From positions 1 through 35,561 of the forward strand of contig JBOHBN010000304.1 in the NCBI GenBank assembly GCA_050698355.1: a stretch of DNA of 35,561 nucleotides, written 5' to 3'. How positions within the stretch are numbered: the stretch's first letter is position 1; every line of letters begins with the position of its first letter. Shown piece by piece: positions 7,767 through 15,457 of this stretch. The notes under the pieces were generated by a model. That model was not told the DNA's origin and did no database searches. It saw only the letters and a program-made list of their open reading frames with translations. This stretch comes from JBOHBN01 sp050698355. GTDB taxonomy: Bacteria > Actinomycetota > Actinomycetes > Streptosporangiales > WHST01. A program made the position numbers and the translations under genes.

Positions 7767-8150
7767 GTGCCGACCGGCAAGGTCCGGTTCTACGACCGGG
7801 ACAAGGGATTCGGCTTCCTGAGCCGAGACGACGGCGGTGACGTCTACGTGCACTCGTCGGCGCTGCCGTCGGACGTCACCTCATTGCGGTCGGGCCAGCG
7901 GGTGGAGTTCGGCGTGGCCGAGGGCCGGCGTGGCCAGCAGGCGCTGTCCCTGCGGCTGCTCGATCCCACCCCGTCCGTGTCCGCCGGCCAGCGCAGGAAG
8001 CCGGACGAGATGGCCGTCATCGTCGAGGACCTGATCAAGATGCTCGACACCGTGGCGGCGAACTATCGTAGGGATAAGCACCCCGACAACCGCATGGCCG
8101 GCCGGCTCGCGACCGTGCTACGCGGTGTCGCCGACGACATCGAGCACTAG
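7767..8150 (+). CDS. Cold-shock domain protein (CspB type, long form)
   Basis: A 127-residue nucleic-acid-binding protein. Residues 1-67 are a cold-shock OB fold with RNP1-like GKGFGFLSRDD and RNP2-like DVYVHSSAL. Residues 70-127 form a helical extension (MAVIVEDLIKMLDTVAANYR) absent from the classic 67-residue CspA but found in long actinobacterial CspB proteins. It probably binds single-stranded RNA or DNA in the cytoplasm. The start is GTG at 7767, with AGGAGAGGA at 7747-7755 inside the end of the upstream gene, so translation is likely coupled to HAD-LarE. DUF3027 follows 62 bases later, an association I recall from other actinobacteria. Confidence 0.9.
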   Translation: MPTGKVRFYDRDKGFGFLSRDDGGDVYVHSSALPSDVTSLRSGQRVEFGVAEGRRGQQALSLRLLDPTPSVSAGQRRKPDEMAVIVEDLIKMLDTVAANYRRDKHPDNRMAGRLATVLRGVADDIEH

Positions 8151-8181
8151 CCGTAACCGCCGGCCCCCACCCGTCGATATA

Positions 8182-8187
8182 TACAGT
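8182..8187 (+). promoter_or_regulatory. Possible -10 element upstream of the DUF3027 gene
   Basis: TACAGT lies in the A/T-rich patch GATATATACAGTAGG, 25 bases before the ATG at 8213. GAGGGACGG at 8198-8206 is the likely ribosome binding site. No convincing -35 is visible, so this is a weak call. Confidence 0.35.
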
Positions 8188-8212
8188 AGGAAACCCCGAG
8201 GGACGGATACCC

Positions 8213-9025
8213 ATGGCAGCCCGCCTAGTACTCGACGCGACCTGCGCAGCAGCCGTGGAGGCCGCGCGCGCGGCGGCGCGCGATGCCGCCGTGAGCCCGG
8301 ACTCGGTCGGCGAGCACCTCGAGGTGTGCGCCGAGGGTGACCGGGTCGCTACCCACGCGTTCGCCTGCCTCGACCTCGCGTACCGGGGGTGGCGGTGGTC
8401 GATCACCGTCGCCCGGGCCTCCCGCGCCCGGCAGGTCACCGTCTCCGAGGTGACTTTGCTGCCCGGTCCTGACGCGGTCGTCGCCCCGGCGTGGGTGCCA
8501 TGGGAGGAGCGGGTGCGCCCCGGCGACCTGGGTCCTGGCGACCTGCTGCCGACCGCGCCCGACGACCTTCGCCTGCAACCCGGCTACACCGATGCCAGCC
8601 CCGACGCCGACCCGCTGACCTGGTGGGAGCCCGGCCTCGGCCGCACGCGCGTGCTTTCCAGGCGCGGGCGCGGGGAGGCAGCCGAACGCTGGTACGACGG
8701 CGAGCCGGGCCCAACCGCGGCCATCGCGCGTACGGCTCCGGCGGCCTGCGCCACCTGCGGTTTCCTGCTCCCGCTCGCCGGGTCGGTCGGCCAGCTCTTC
8801 GGAGTCTGCGCGAACGAGTTCGTCCCGGACGACGGCAGGGTGGTGAGCCTCGACCACGGTTGCGGCGGCCACAGCGAGGTGGTCACGGAGGCGACCGACT
8901 CCGGCGAGACGCAGCTCGAGCCCACGATCGACGAGATCGGTTTCGACGTGCTCGACGTCGGCCGTACCGCCGCGGCGGCCTCCCAGACCGACGACCTGGT
9001 CGAGGAGTCGCTCGGCCACAGCTGA
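8213..9025 (+). CDS. DUF3027 domain protein
   Basis: A 270-residue actinobacterial protein of unknown function. It begins MAARLVLDATCAAAVEAARA and contains the family's VGEHLEVCAEGDRVATHAF and YRGWRWSITVARA segments. Residues 180-225 carry a possible zinc-binding set: CATC, then a single Cys in GVCANEF, then HGCGGH. The C-terminal 45 residues are acidic and probably flexible. ATG at 8213 has GAGGGACGG upstream. Neighbouring it with a cspB-type gene is usual for the family, and I recall the HSP90-like ATPase now found at 19970 as another frequent neighbour; here the two are separated by the polysaccharide operon. No signal peptide or membrane span is visible. Confidence 0.85.
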   Translation: MAARLVLDATCAAAVEAARAAARDAAVSPDSVGEHLEVCAEGDRVATHAFACLDLAYRGWRWSITVARASRARQVTVSEVTLLPGPDAVVAPAWVPWEERVRPGDLGPGDLLPTAPDDLRLQPGYTDASPDADPLTWWEPGLGRTRVLSRRGRGEAAERWYDGEPGPTAAIARTAPAACATCGFLLPLAGSVGQLFGVCANEFVPDDGRVVSLDHGCGGHSEVVTEATDSGETQLEPTIDEIGFDVLDVGRTAAAASQTDDLVEESLGHS

Positions 9026-9629
9026 CCGCCGCTGTTGCCGGGCAGCATGGTCGCGGCTGCTTTCCGTCAAGTTGGTTGATTCCTTGTAGCCGGGGTGGCG
9101 CATCGTCGGTGATGGGTACACGTCTCGCCCCCGCCGCGACCTGGCACAGCCCGACCGGAAATGCGCGCCTCGTGGTCGCAGCACCGGAACTCGGGCATTC
9201 CCCTGAAGATCGTCAGCAGGCGAATGTGGGAGTACCGCACCCACGGAATGAAGGTGGGAGCGAAAGCGCGACCGGCGCCCTCCCTTCTTGATCATCGCGA
9301 GCCTCACCGACCGTAACTGGGTTTGACGCAAAGTCCCCAAGAAACTCCGGCCTTTACGGACCGAACACGGAGCTTTGCGGATTTCGCGTTGGCCGAAAAT
9401 CGAGTTCCCACTTCCCGCGTGGTCACCAAACGGGGTGGAACTGTTCGGCCCAGTGATCGTGACTTATTGAAGATCAAAGTCCATGGGTCCGGACGGAGTC
9501 ACTACGGGCCATGTCGGGCTGTGATGGCGCGGCTGCGCTTCGGCGAACTTTATGAAGCCGCGGTTTTGCGCCGTGAACGGCTCTAGAGTCCCTGTGCAGC
9601 GGGCACTACCACGAAGGGAAGTTCGTGTC
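9026..9629. other. 604-base non-coding leader of the polysaccharide operon
   Basis: No convincing gene is present. A short frame at 9323-9586 starts at TTG and lacks the G/C-rich third positions typical of genes here. The region is visibly richer in A/T than its flanks, for example around 9318-9480. It contains GGAAC (9437-9441), 16 bases, then CGTGA (9458-9462), resembling an ECF-sigma promoter of the envelope-stress type; TAGAGT at 9584-9589 with a weak upstream box is an alternative housekeeping -10. GAAGGGAAG at 9613-9621 is the ribosome binding site of the first operon gene. I could not fit a known riboswitch. Confidence 0.5.
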
Positions 9630-10508
9630 ATGGCTCTACTTGTCCCCCATGAGTCCACTGTTTCGGCGAGCACGCTGACGGCGGTACCCGACCGGGTCCC
9701 GGACCGAAGCACCGTCAGCCTTGTGATTCCGACCCTCAACGAGGCGGAGAACCTTGCTCATGTGCTGCCGACCATTCCGTATGTCGTCGACGAGCTGATC
9801 ATCGTCGACGGTCAGTCGACCGATGACACCTTGGACGTCGTACGTGAGCTGCGCCCTGACGCCGTGATCGTGCAGGAGCCTCGCCACGGAAAGGGCCATG
9901 CGCTCGCTGCTGGCTTCGAGGCCTGCAAGGGGGACATCATCGTGATGATGGATGCCGACGGCTCGATGGCGTCGGCTGATGTCGGCGTCTTCGTCGCGAC
10001 ACTGGAAGCCGGGGCGGACGTGGTCAAGGGATCACGCTTCCTGCAAGGCGGTGGAAGCAGCGACCTCACCCTGCTTCGCACGTTCGGAAACTTCGTGCTC
10101 ACCCAGACTGTCCGGCTGGCCTTCGGCGGCCGGTACTCTGATCTGTGCTATGGCTACATGGCGTTCTGGAGACATGTGCTGCCGACCTTTGAAGGAGCCG
10201 TAGCCGGCTTCGAGATCGAGACGTTCCTCAACATTCGCGCGTTGGCCGCGGGCCTGCGTGTGGTGGAGGTCGCGTCGTTCGAGAGCCGACGGCTCCATGG
10301 GGACAGCCACCTGCGCACCTTCCGGGACGGTTCGCGGGTGCTCCGAACCATCGTTCGTGAGCGCAAGAGTCTGACGCGTGCCCGGGCCGGCCTGGGTGTG
10401 CCTCGACCCCATCGGGCGCCTACCGCGCACCTGCAGTCAGCCCCGATCCCAGTACCAGCCCGCACCCTTTGGGCAAGAGGCGAGGAGCCAGGGACGTCGC
10501 GGCCGTGA
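9630..10508 (+). CDS. Family 2 glycosyltransferase (polyprenyl-phosphate sugar type)
   Basis: A 292-residue inverting GT-A glycosyltransferase. The nucleotide-binding start SLVIPTLNEAENL is at about residues 29-42, the VDGQSTDDT loop follows, and the metal-binding MDADGS motif has its first Asp at residue 108. The closest look is to dolichyl/polyprenyl-phosphate hexose synthases, which load a sugar on a lipid carrier at the membrane. There is no C-terminal membrane anchor; instead a basic, proline-rich tail. ATG at 9630 follows GAAGGGAAG. The frame is open to 9552, but the upstream part lies in the non-coding leader. It is the first gene of an eight-gene operon, and its stop overlaps the next start (GTGA at 10505). 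It may supply a lipid-linked sugar to the polytopic protein at 17761. Confidence 0.85.
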   Translation: MALLVPHESTVSASTLTAVPDRVPDRSTVSLVIPTLNEAENLAHVLPTIPYVVDELIIVDGQSTDDTLDVVRELRPDAVIVQEPRHGKGHALAAGFEACKGDIIVMMDADGSMASADVGVFVATLEAGADVVKGSRFLQGGGSSDLTLLRTFGNFVLTQTVRLAFGGRYSDLCYGYMAFWRHVLPTFEGAVAGFEIETFLNIRALAAGLRVVEVASFESRRLHGDSHLRTFRDGSRVLRTIVRERKSLTRARAGLGVPRPHRAPTAHLQSAPIPVPARTLWARGEEPGTSRP

Positions 10509-12739
10509 CATACCAATTCATCCAGACTGATGCCGGAGGTCGAGGGTTGGTACCGATCACGACGTCCGTGGTGATCTGCGCCTACACAATCGACCGATGG
10601 CCGGACCTCGTGGCCGCAGTGGGTTCGGTCGGGCACCAGACCAAGCCGGCCGACCAGGTCGTACTGGTGGTGGACCACAACCCGGAGCTGCTCTCGCGCG
10701 CCGCGGACGCGTTCGACGGGGTGGAAGTGATCGCCAGCACCGGACGCAAGGGTCTGTCCGGCGCTCGCAACACCGGTACGCTCGCGGCCACCGGTGACGT
10801 CGTGGTCTACCTCGACGACGACGCCGTCGCGGAACCCGACTGGTTGGACCGGCTCACCGCTCCTTACTCGGATCCGCGGGTGATCGGTGTCGGTGGTGCC
10901 GCGCGACCGTCGTGGGAGACATCGGAACCAGGGTGGTGGCCCGTGGAGTTCAGCTGGGTTGTCGGCTGCAGCTACCGGGGCCAGCCGACCAGTGTCGCGC
11001 CGGTCCGAAATCTCATGGGCTGCAACATGTCCTTGCGCCGGCACGCCGTGCAGGCCGTTGGCGGGTTCGACACCGGTCTGGGCCGTACCGCCGACTCCGC
11101 CGCCGGTTGCGAGGAGACCGAGCTGTGCATCCGGGTCAGCGAGCGGTTCTCGGACCACGTCTTCTTGTACGAGCCAGGAGCGGCGGTCAGGCACCGTGTG
11201 CCTGCGACTCGTGCGTCGTGGCGACACTTTCGCACCCGCTGCTACGCCGAAGGGGTGTCCAAGGCAGGGGTCGCACGTCGGGTGGGCAGGTCGAGGGGCC
11301 TGGCGACTGAACGGACCTACGTTCGGCGGACCCTACCCAGCGGTGTGGTACAGAACCTGACGCGTACTTTCCGGGGCGAGGTAACCGGCATGGTGCGGGC
11401 CGCCGCCATCGTGGCAGGGCTCGGTTTCACAGTTGCGGGATTTGTGTCCGCACGCTCGCGTGTGCCGAGCGGCTCTGCGTCGCGAGCCGAGACAGTCGCT
11501 CCTGTATTACCGCTGATCGTGGATCTTGACGCGCCGTCGACGGTGCTGCCGGTTCGAAATGACCGGTACGGTAGCGCGCTGTGCCTAGTAATGCGTGACG
11601 GTGACCCCATCGCCAAGACGCGAGTCGACTTGGACGGCGACGAGCTTCTCAGCTGCGACCTGCTCAGGCACATGGCGTCGCAGCCGCCGCGATCGGGTGG
11701 TGACCCGAAGCAGGCCGCTGGTACTGTCACCGTCCAGGCTGCCGCCATTTCGACAATGGCCCCGTGCGCGGGTGTGACGGTCGTCATCGCTACCCGGAAT
11801 CGACCGGATCAGCTCGTCCAGTGTGTGACCTCGGTACTGAGCGGCACGATCGCCCCGGACCGGGTCGTCGTGGTGGACAACGCGCCTTCGGGCGACCGGG
11901 CTGCCGAGCTGGTTTCCCGGCTCGCCGAGCACGACCTTCGTATCACCTATGTCCGCGAAGACCGCCCAGGTCTGGCGAATGCGCACAATGCCGCACTGCC
12001 GCACCTTGCCGGCGAGGTGGTCGCGTTCACCGACGACGACGTACTGGTGCACCAGCGCTGGTTGGAAAGACTGGTCCGCGCGTTCGCCGACGACCAGCAG
12101 GTCGTGTGCGTCACGGGCATGATCGCCCCTCGTGAGCTTGACACCTTGCCCCAGCAGTGGGTGGAAGGCCAAGCAATCTACGACAAGGGTCTGCAACGCA
12201 GGGTCTTTGACACCGGCGCTCACCGCCCGGACGATCCACTGTTCCCCTATACCGCCGGGGCGCTGGGATCCGGCGCGAACATGGCCTTCCGCGCGGACTA
12301 CCTCACGGCTTCCGGAGGGTTCGACACGGCACTAGGGGCAGGCACATTGGCCATGGGCGGTGATGACCTGGCTGCCTTCTACGACGTCGTTCGCAGCGGG
12401 CACCGGCTTGTCTATGAGCCGTCAGCGATCGTGTTGCACGAGCACCACCGGGAATGGTCAGCATTGCGTAGGCAGGTGTACGGGTACGGAGCGGGTCTGG
12501 GTGCCCATCTGACCAGGTGCCTGCTGCGCGACCCGCGAACGGCGTGGGTGCTGTTGCGCAACGGCAGGGCCACGAGTCGACGCGCAACCCAGATCCTGCA
12601 CCCTTCGATAGGGGATGGCCTGCCGCCGTATCCGCAGGAGCTCAGCCGCGAGCAACGCCGGGGGCTGATGTCTGGACCATGGCGTTACCTGTTGAGCCGC
12701 AATCGTGCGCGGATTGCTCGACGAAAGGCCCTCCAATGA
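10505..12739 (+). CDS. Tandem GT2-GT2 glycosyltransferase
   Basis: A 744-residue protein containing two complete family 2 glycosyltransferase domains. The first starts at SVVICAYTIDRW (about residue 21), with the DxD-type YLDDDAV near residue 102. The second begins at VTVVIATRNRPDQL (about residue 424), with FTDDDV near residue 509. Each has its own downstream acceptor region; both carry the (L/G)xLxxARN-like turn (GLSGARNTG and GLANAHNAA). Two active sites in one chain suggest addition of two successive sugars or alternating linkages. A short hydrophobic stretch (AAIVAGLGFTVAGFVSA) near residues 300-320 may touch the membrane. GTG at 10505 overlaps the previous stop; an in-frame TTG at 10469 is less likely. 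The gene contains a TTA leucine codon at 11507. Confidence 0.85.
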   Translation: MTYQFIQTDAGGRGLVPITTSVVICAYTIDRWPDLVAAVGSVGHQTKPADQVVLVVDHNPELLSRAADAFDGVEVIASTGRKGLSGARNTGTLAATGDVVVYLDDDAVAEPDWLDRLTAPYSDPRVIGVGGAARPSWETSEPGWWPVEFSWVVGCSYRGQPTSVAPVRNLMGCNMSLRRHAVQAVGGFDTGLGRTADSAAGCEETELCIRVSERFSDHVFLYEPGAAVRHRVPATRASWRHFRTRCYAEGVSKAGVARRVGRSRGLATERTYVRRTLPSGVVQNLTRTFRGEVTGMVRAAAIVAGLGFTVAGFVSARSRVPSGSASRAETVAPVLPLIVDLDAPSTVLPVRNDRYGSALCLVMRDGDPIAKTRVDLDGDELLSCDLLRHMASQPPRSGGDPKQAAGTVTVQAAAISTMAPCAGVTVVIATRNRPDQLVQCVTSVLSGTIAPDRVVVVDNAPSGDRAAELVSRLAEHDLRITYVREDRPGLANAHNAALPHLAGEVVAFTDDDVLVHQRWLERLVRAFADDQQVVCVTGMIAPRELDTLPQQWVEGQAIYDKGLQRRVFDTGAHRPDDPLFPYTAGALGSGANMAFRADYLTASGGFDTALGAGTLAMGGDDLAAFYDVVRSGHRLVYEPSAIVLHEHHREWSALRRQVYGYGAGLGAHLTRCLLRDPRTAWVLLRNGRATSRRATQILHPSIGDGLPPYPQELSREQRRGLMSGPWRYLLSRNRARIARRKALQ

Positions 12740-13554
12740 GCCCGACCATCCCGATCCTGCTCTACCATTCGGTCAGCGACCAGCCAGCCGGCCGCTTCCA
12801 GACGTTCACGGTGCGCCGGCGACAGTTCGCCGCCCACCTGGACCGGTTGGGCGCACTCGGCTTCTCAGCGATGTCCATCGGCCGGCTCATCTCCCTCCTG
12901 CGGGCGGGCGAGCCCGTGCCGGAGCGGAGCGTGGTCCTCACCTTCGACGACGGTTTCGCCGATTTCGCAACGAATGCGTGGCCGCAGCTGCAGGCACGTG
13001 GGCTGCCGGCCACCTTGTACGTGACCGCGGGTTTCCTGGATGGCCGCAGTGACTGGTTGGCCCCTCTGGGGGCCGGGCGGCTGCCGATGCTCACGTCCGG
13101 CCAGCTGTCTGAGCTGGCGGCCGGCGGCGTCGAGGTCGGGGCACACACCATGACCCATCCACAGCTGGACTGCCTGCCGTTGTCGGCGGCCCGGCGGGAG
13201 ATCGTGGACAGCAGGGATGCGCTCGAGCAGTTGCTGGGTCGCCGCGTGGACACTTTCGCCTACCCCCACGGCTACCACGACAAGCGCGTCAAGCGGCTCG
13301 TCGCCGAAGCCGGCTACACCTCGGCGACCGCCGTCCGCGACGCCCTCAGCCATCCGGGCGATGACCCGTTCGCCCTGGCACGAGTCACCGTGACGGCCGA
13401 CCACGACATCAGCCGGATCGATCACATCCTTCTCGGGAATGGTTTGCGCCGGGTACCAGCCCGCGAGCTGTGGCGCACGGTGGCATGGCGACAGGTGCGT
13501 CGAGGCCGTCGCCGGCTTGCGGATCGTCGACGACCGGCGGGGGCGTCCCGATGA
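12736..13554 (+). CDS. Polysaccharide deacetylase (NodB domain, CE4)
   Basis: A 272-residue carbohydrate esterase family 4 enzyme expected to remove N- or O-acetyl groups from a sugar polymer or lipid-linked precursor. The NodB motif 1 TFDDGFAD starts at residue 69 (catalytic D71, metal-binding D72), and motif 2 HTMTH (H137, H141) completes the metal triad. The later YPHGYHDKRV segment corresponds to motif 3. The N-terminus ILLYHSVSD is typical of this family. No signal peptide is visible, so it probably acts at the cytoplasmic side or is held by partners. ATG at 12736 overlaps the previous stop (ATGA) and GAAAGG lies upstream. It implies that the polymer contains an acetylated amino sugar, which is inference. 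Confidence 0.9.
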   Translation: MSPTIPILLYHSVSDQPAGRFQTFTVRRRQFAAHLDRLGALGFSAMSIGRLISLLRAGEPVPERSVVLTFDDGFADFATNAWPQLQARGLPATLYVTAGFLDGRSDWLAPLGAGRLPMLTSGQLSELAAGGVEVGAHTMTHPQLDCLPLSAARREIVDSRDALEQLLGRRVDTFAYPHGYHDKRVKRLVAEAGYTSATAVRDALSHPGDDPFALARVTVTADHDISRIDHILLGNGLRRVPARELWRTVAWRQVRRGRRRLADRRRPAGASR

Positions 13555-14594
13555 CGACGCCCGTGGTTTTGTCGCCGGCGCCGCGTGACAGGTGGCGTGC
13601 CGCTCTCGTCGGCGGACACGGTGCGCTGCCTGAGCACACTCCGGAGTGGGTCGATGCCCTGTGCGCGACGGGGCGGTATCGAGATGCCAGCCGACTGTAC
13701 GTCCTCGCGGAGGGCCGCGAGGTCGTGCTGCCCATGGTCGAGCGCCGTGGGCTCGTAGGCGCAGGAGGATGGCTTCAGTCCTACCCCGCGGGTTGGGGCA
13801 TGGGTGGGCTCGTTGGTTCCGACGTCGACGTCGCGGTGGCGCGGGCCGTGCTGCGCGACCTGCGGGGGCTTGATCGGCAACGGATCGGGATACGGCCGGA
13901 TCCGCTTGCCTGGCCCGTCTGGGCGAAGGCAGCTGCTGCCGAGGACGTAATCGTCGTGCCGCGGCGGGCGCACGTGGTGGATCTGCACGCTGGCGTGGAC
14001 GCCGCCTGGTCTGGCTTGTCCAAGTCGGCGCGGCGCGGCACTCGTGTGGCCGAGCGCGCTGGTATCCGGGTCGAGGTGGACCGCAGCGGGGAGCTCATCG
14101 ACGACTACTACCGGCTGTTCCTGCTCTCGTTGGACCGTTGGGCCGAAAACCAACACGAGCCCCGTGTGCTGGCTCACGCCCGCGCCCGTCGGCGTGACCC
14201 GCTGGCGCACCTGCATGCGATGAGTGAGGCACTGGGCAAGAGCTTCGCAGTCACCTTGGCCTACCTGGAGGGTGTGCCGGTCTTCGGGGCGATCACCCTG
14301 TTCGGCCAGACCGCCCATGACACGCGGGCCGCGATGGACCGTGCCCGGGTCGGAACGACTCGCGCAGGCGACCTCGTGCAGTGGACGACCATGCAGCTGG
14401 CTTGTGATCTGGGGTGCACCGCATACCACCTGGGAGAGTCGGGCCAGTCGAGCACGCTCGCCGCGGCCAAGGAGAAGTACGGCGCTCGCCCCTACGACTA
14501 CGGCGAGCTGCGCGTGGAGCGACTGCCTTGGACCCGGACTGACACGGCTGTACGGACGGGAGTGAAGCGTCTACTCGGGTTCCGCGATGTCTGA
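13551..14594 (+). CDS. FemAB/BioF2-like GNAT acyltransferase
   Basis: A 347-residue GNAT-fold protein of the BioF2/FemAB-like acetyltransferase type. The N-terminal half carries the HTPEWVDAL and WLQSYPAGWGMGGL segments; the C-terminal half has LSKSARRGTRVAERAG, DYYRLFLLSLDRWAENQ, and an acyl-donor region from VTLAYLEGVPVFGAITLF to YHLGESGQSS. Such proteins add acyl or aminoacyl groups to envelope precursors, and FemAB-like plus deacetylase genes recur in polysaccharide loci, including exosortase-linked ones; no exosortase is seen here. The start overlaps the deacetylase stop (ATGA at 13551), and its own end overlaps the GH16 start by eight bases, so translation is coupled. Modification of the repeat unit is the likely role. 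Confidence 0.8.
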   Translation: MTTPVVLSPAPRDRWRAALVGGHGALPEHTPEWVDALCATGRYRDASRLYVLAEGREVVLPMVERRGLVGAGGWLQSYPAGWGMGGLVGSDVDVAVARAVLRDLRGLDRQRIGIRPDPLAWPVWAKAAAAEDVIVVPRRAHVVDLHAGVDAAWSGLSKSARRGTRVAERAGIRVEVDRSGELIDDYYRLFLLSLDRWAENQHEPRVLAHARARRRDPLAHLHAMSEALGKSFAVTLAYLEGVPVFGAITLFGQTAHDTRAAMDRARVGTTRAGDLVQWTTMQLACDLGCTAYHLGESGQSSTLAAAKEKYGARPYDYGELRVERLPWTRTDTAVRTGVKRLLGFRDV

Positions 14595-15456
14595 CGGTGG
14601 GAATCCCGGTCATCCTCTGGCTGGTCGCCCATCCCGGATCGCGGTGCTGGCGATGTTGGTGGTGGCCTGCCTGCTCGCGTCCTGCAGCGCAGCTGCGGGC
14701 AGCGACCGCGGTGGTGTCTTCTCTTCTCCGAAGCCGGGCCAGCAGAGTGCGCTCGACGAAAGCTTCGACGGCGACGTGCTCGACGACTCGGTCTGGAGTA
14801 CCTGCTACTGGTGGGCAGATGACAACGGCTGCACCATCGCCTCCAACCACGAGCTCGAGTGGTACGTGCCGGAACAGGTGAATGTTCGCGACGGAGCGCT
14901 CCGCCTCACGGCGGCTCACCGAGATGTCACCGGCTCGGATGGCAAGCAGTACCCGTATGTCTCCGGGATGGTTACCACGGGACCGCCCGCTGATGGGGAG
15001 AAGCCCAAGCTCGCCTTCAGGTACGGTACGGTCGCGGTGCGCTTCCAAACGCCCCGGGGACGCGGATTGTGGCCCGCGATCTGGATGCTGCCCGCCAACC
15101 AACAGTCCCGTCCGGAGATCGACCTGCTGGAGGCGTCAGCCAGATATCCCGGGCAAGTGATGATGCACGTACACCCGAACGATGGGCCGTCGGAGGGGAA
15201 GAACATCCGGCTGCCCGAGCGATCCACCCTGTCCAGCGGGTGGCACACCGTGCGCCTGGACTGGCAGCCCGATCGGCTGGTGTTCTTCCTCGACGGCGCA
15301 AAGGTCTGGCAGGTGTCCGGCACCCAGGTGCCGCAGGAACGGATGTACCTGGTGATGAACCTGGCCGTGGGGGGCACGTATGGCGGGCAACCCGACAGCT
15401 CAGCGTTCCCGGCCACGCTCCGCATCGACCACGTCCGGATCCGAGTGGCGCCCTGA
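14587..15456 (+). CDS. Glycoside hydrolase family 16 lipoprotein
   Basis: A 289-residue secreted lipoprotein. Residues 17-33 form a hydrophobic signal ending in a lipobox (LLASC, C33), so the enzyme should be anchored on the outer face of the membrane. The GH16 domain covers about residues 55-289. The catalytic signature EIDLLE is intact: nucleophile E177, D179, acid/base E182. LWPAIWMLP precedes it and WHTVRLDW follows, both family-typical. GH16 enzymes cut beta-1,3/1,4-glucans and galactans. In a synthesis operon the enzyme would trim or release the polymer and so control chain length, as described for rhizobial exopolysaccharide glycanases. The start ATG at 14587 overlaps the previous gene by eight bases. 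Confidence 0.9.
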   Translation: MSDGGNPGHPLAGRPSRIAVLAMLVVACLLASCSAAAGSDRGGVFSSPKPGQQSALDESFDGDVLDDSVWSTCYWWADDNGCTIASNHELEWYVPEQVNVRDGALRLTAAHRDVTGSDGKQYPYVSGMVTTGPPADGEKPKLAFRYGTVAVRFQTPRGRGLWPAIWMLPANQQSRPEIDLLEASARYPGQVMMHVHPNDGPSEGKNIRLPERSTLSSGWHTVRLDWQPDRLVFFLDGAKVWQVSGTQVPQERMYLVMNLAVGGTYGGQPDSSAFPATLRIDHVRIRVAP

Positions 15457-15457
15457 C

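Noticed and set aside
6290..7780. 496-codon minus-strand open frame opposite HAD-LarE
   Set aside because: It is antisense to a protein with two complete catalytic domains.
9323..9586. 87-codon open frame in the operon leader
   Set aside because: TTG start, no ribosome binding site, and third positions not G/C-rich; it looks non-coding.
9026..9629. Riboswitch (c-di-AMP or c-di-GMP type) before the polysaccharide operon
   Set aside because: I could not find the conserved core sequences or a convincing expression platform.
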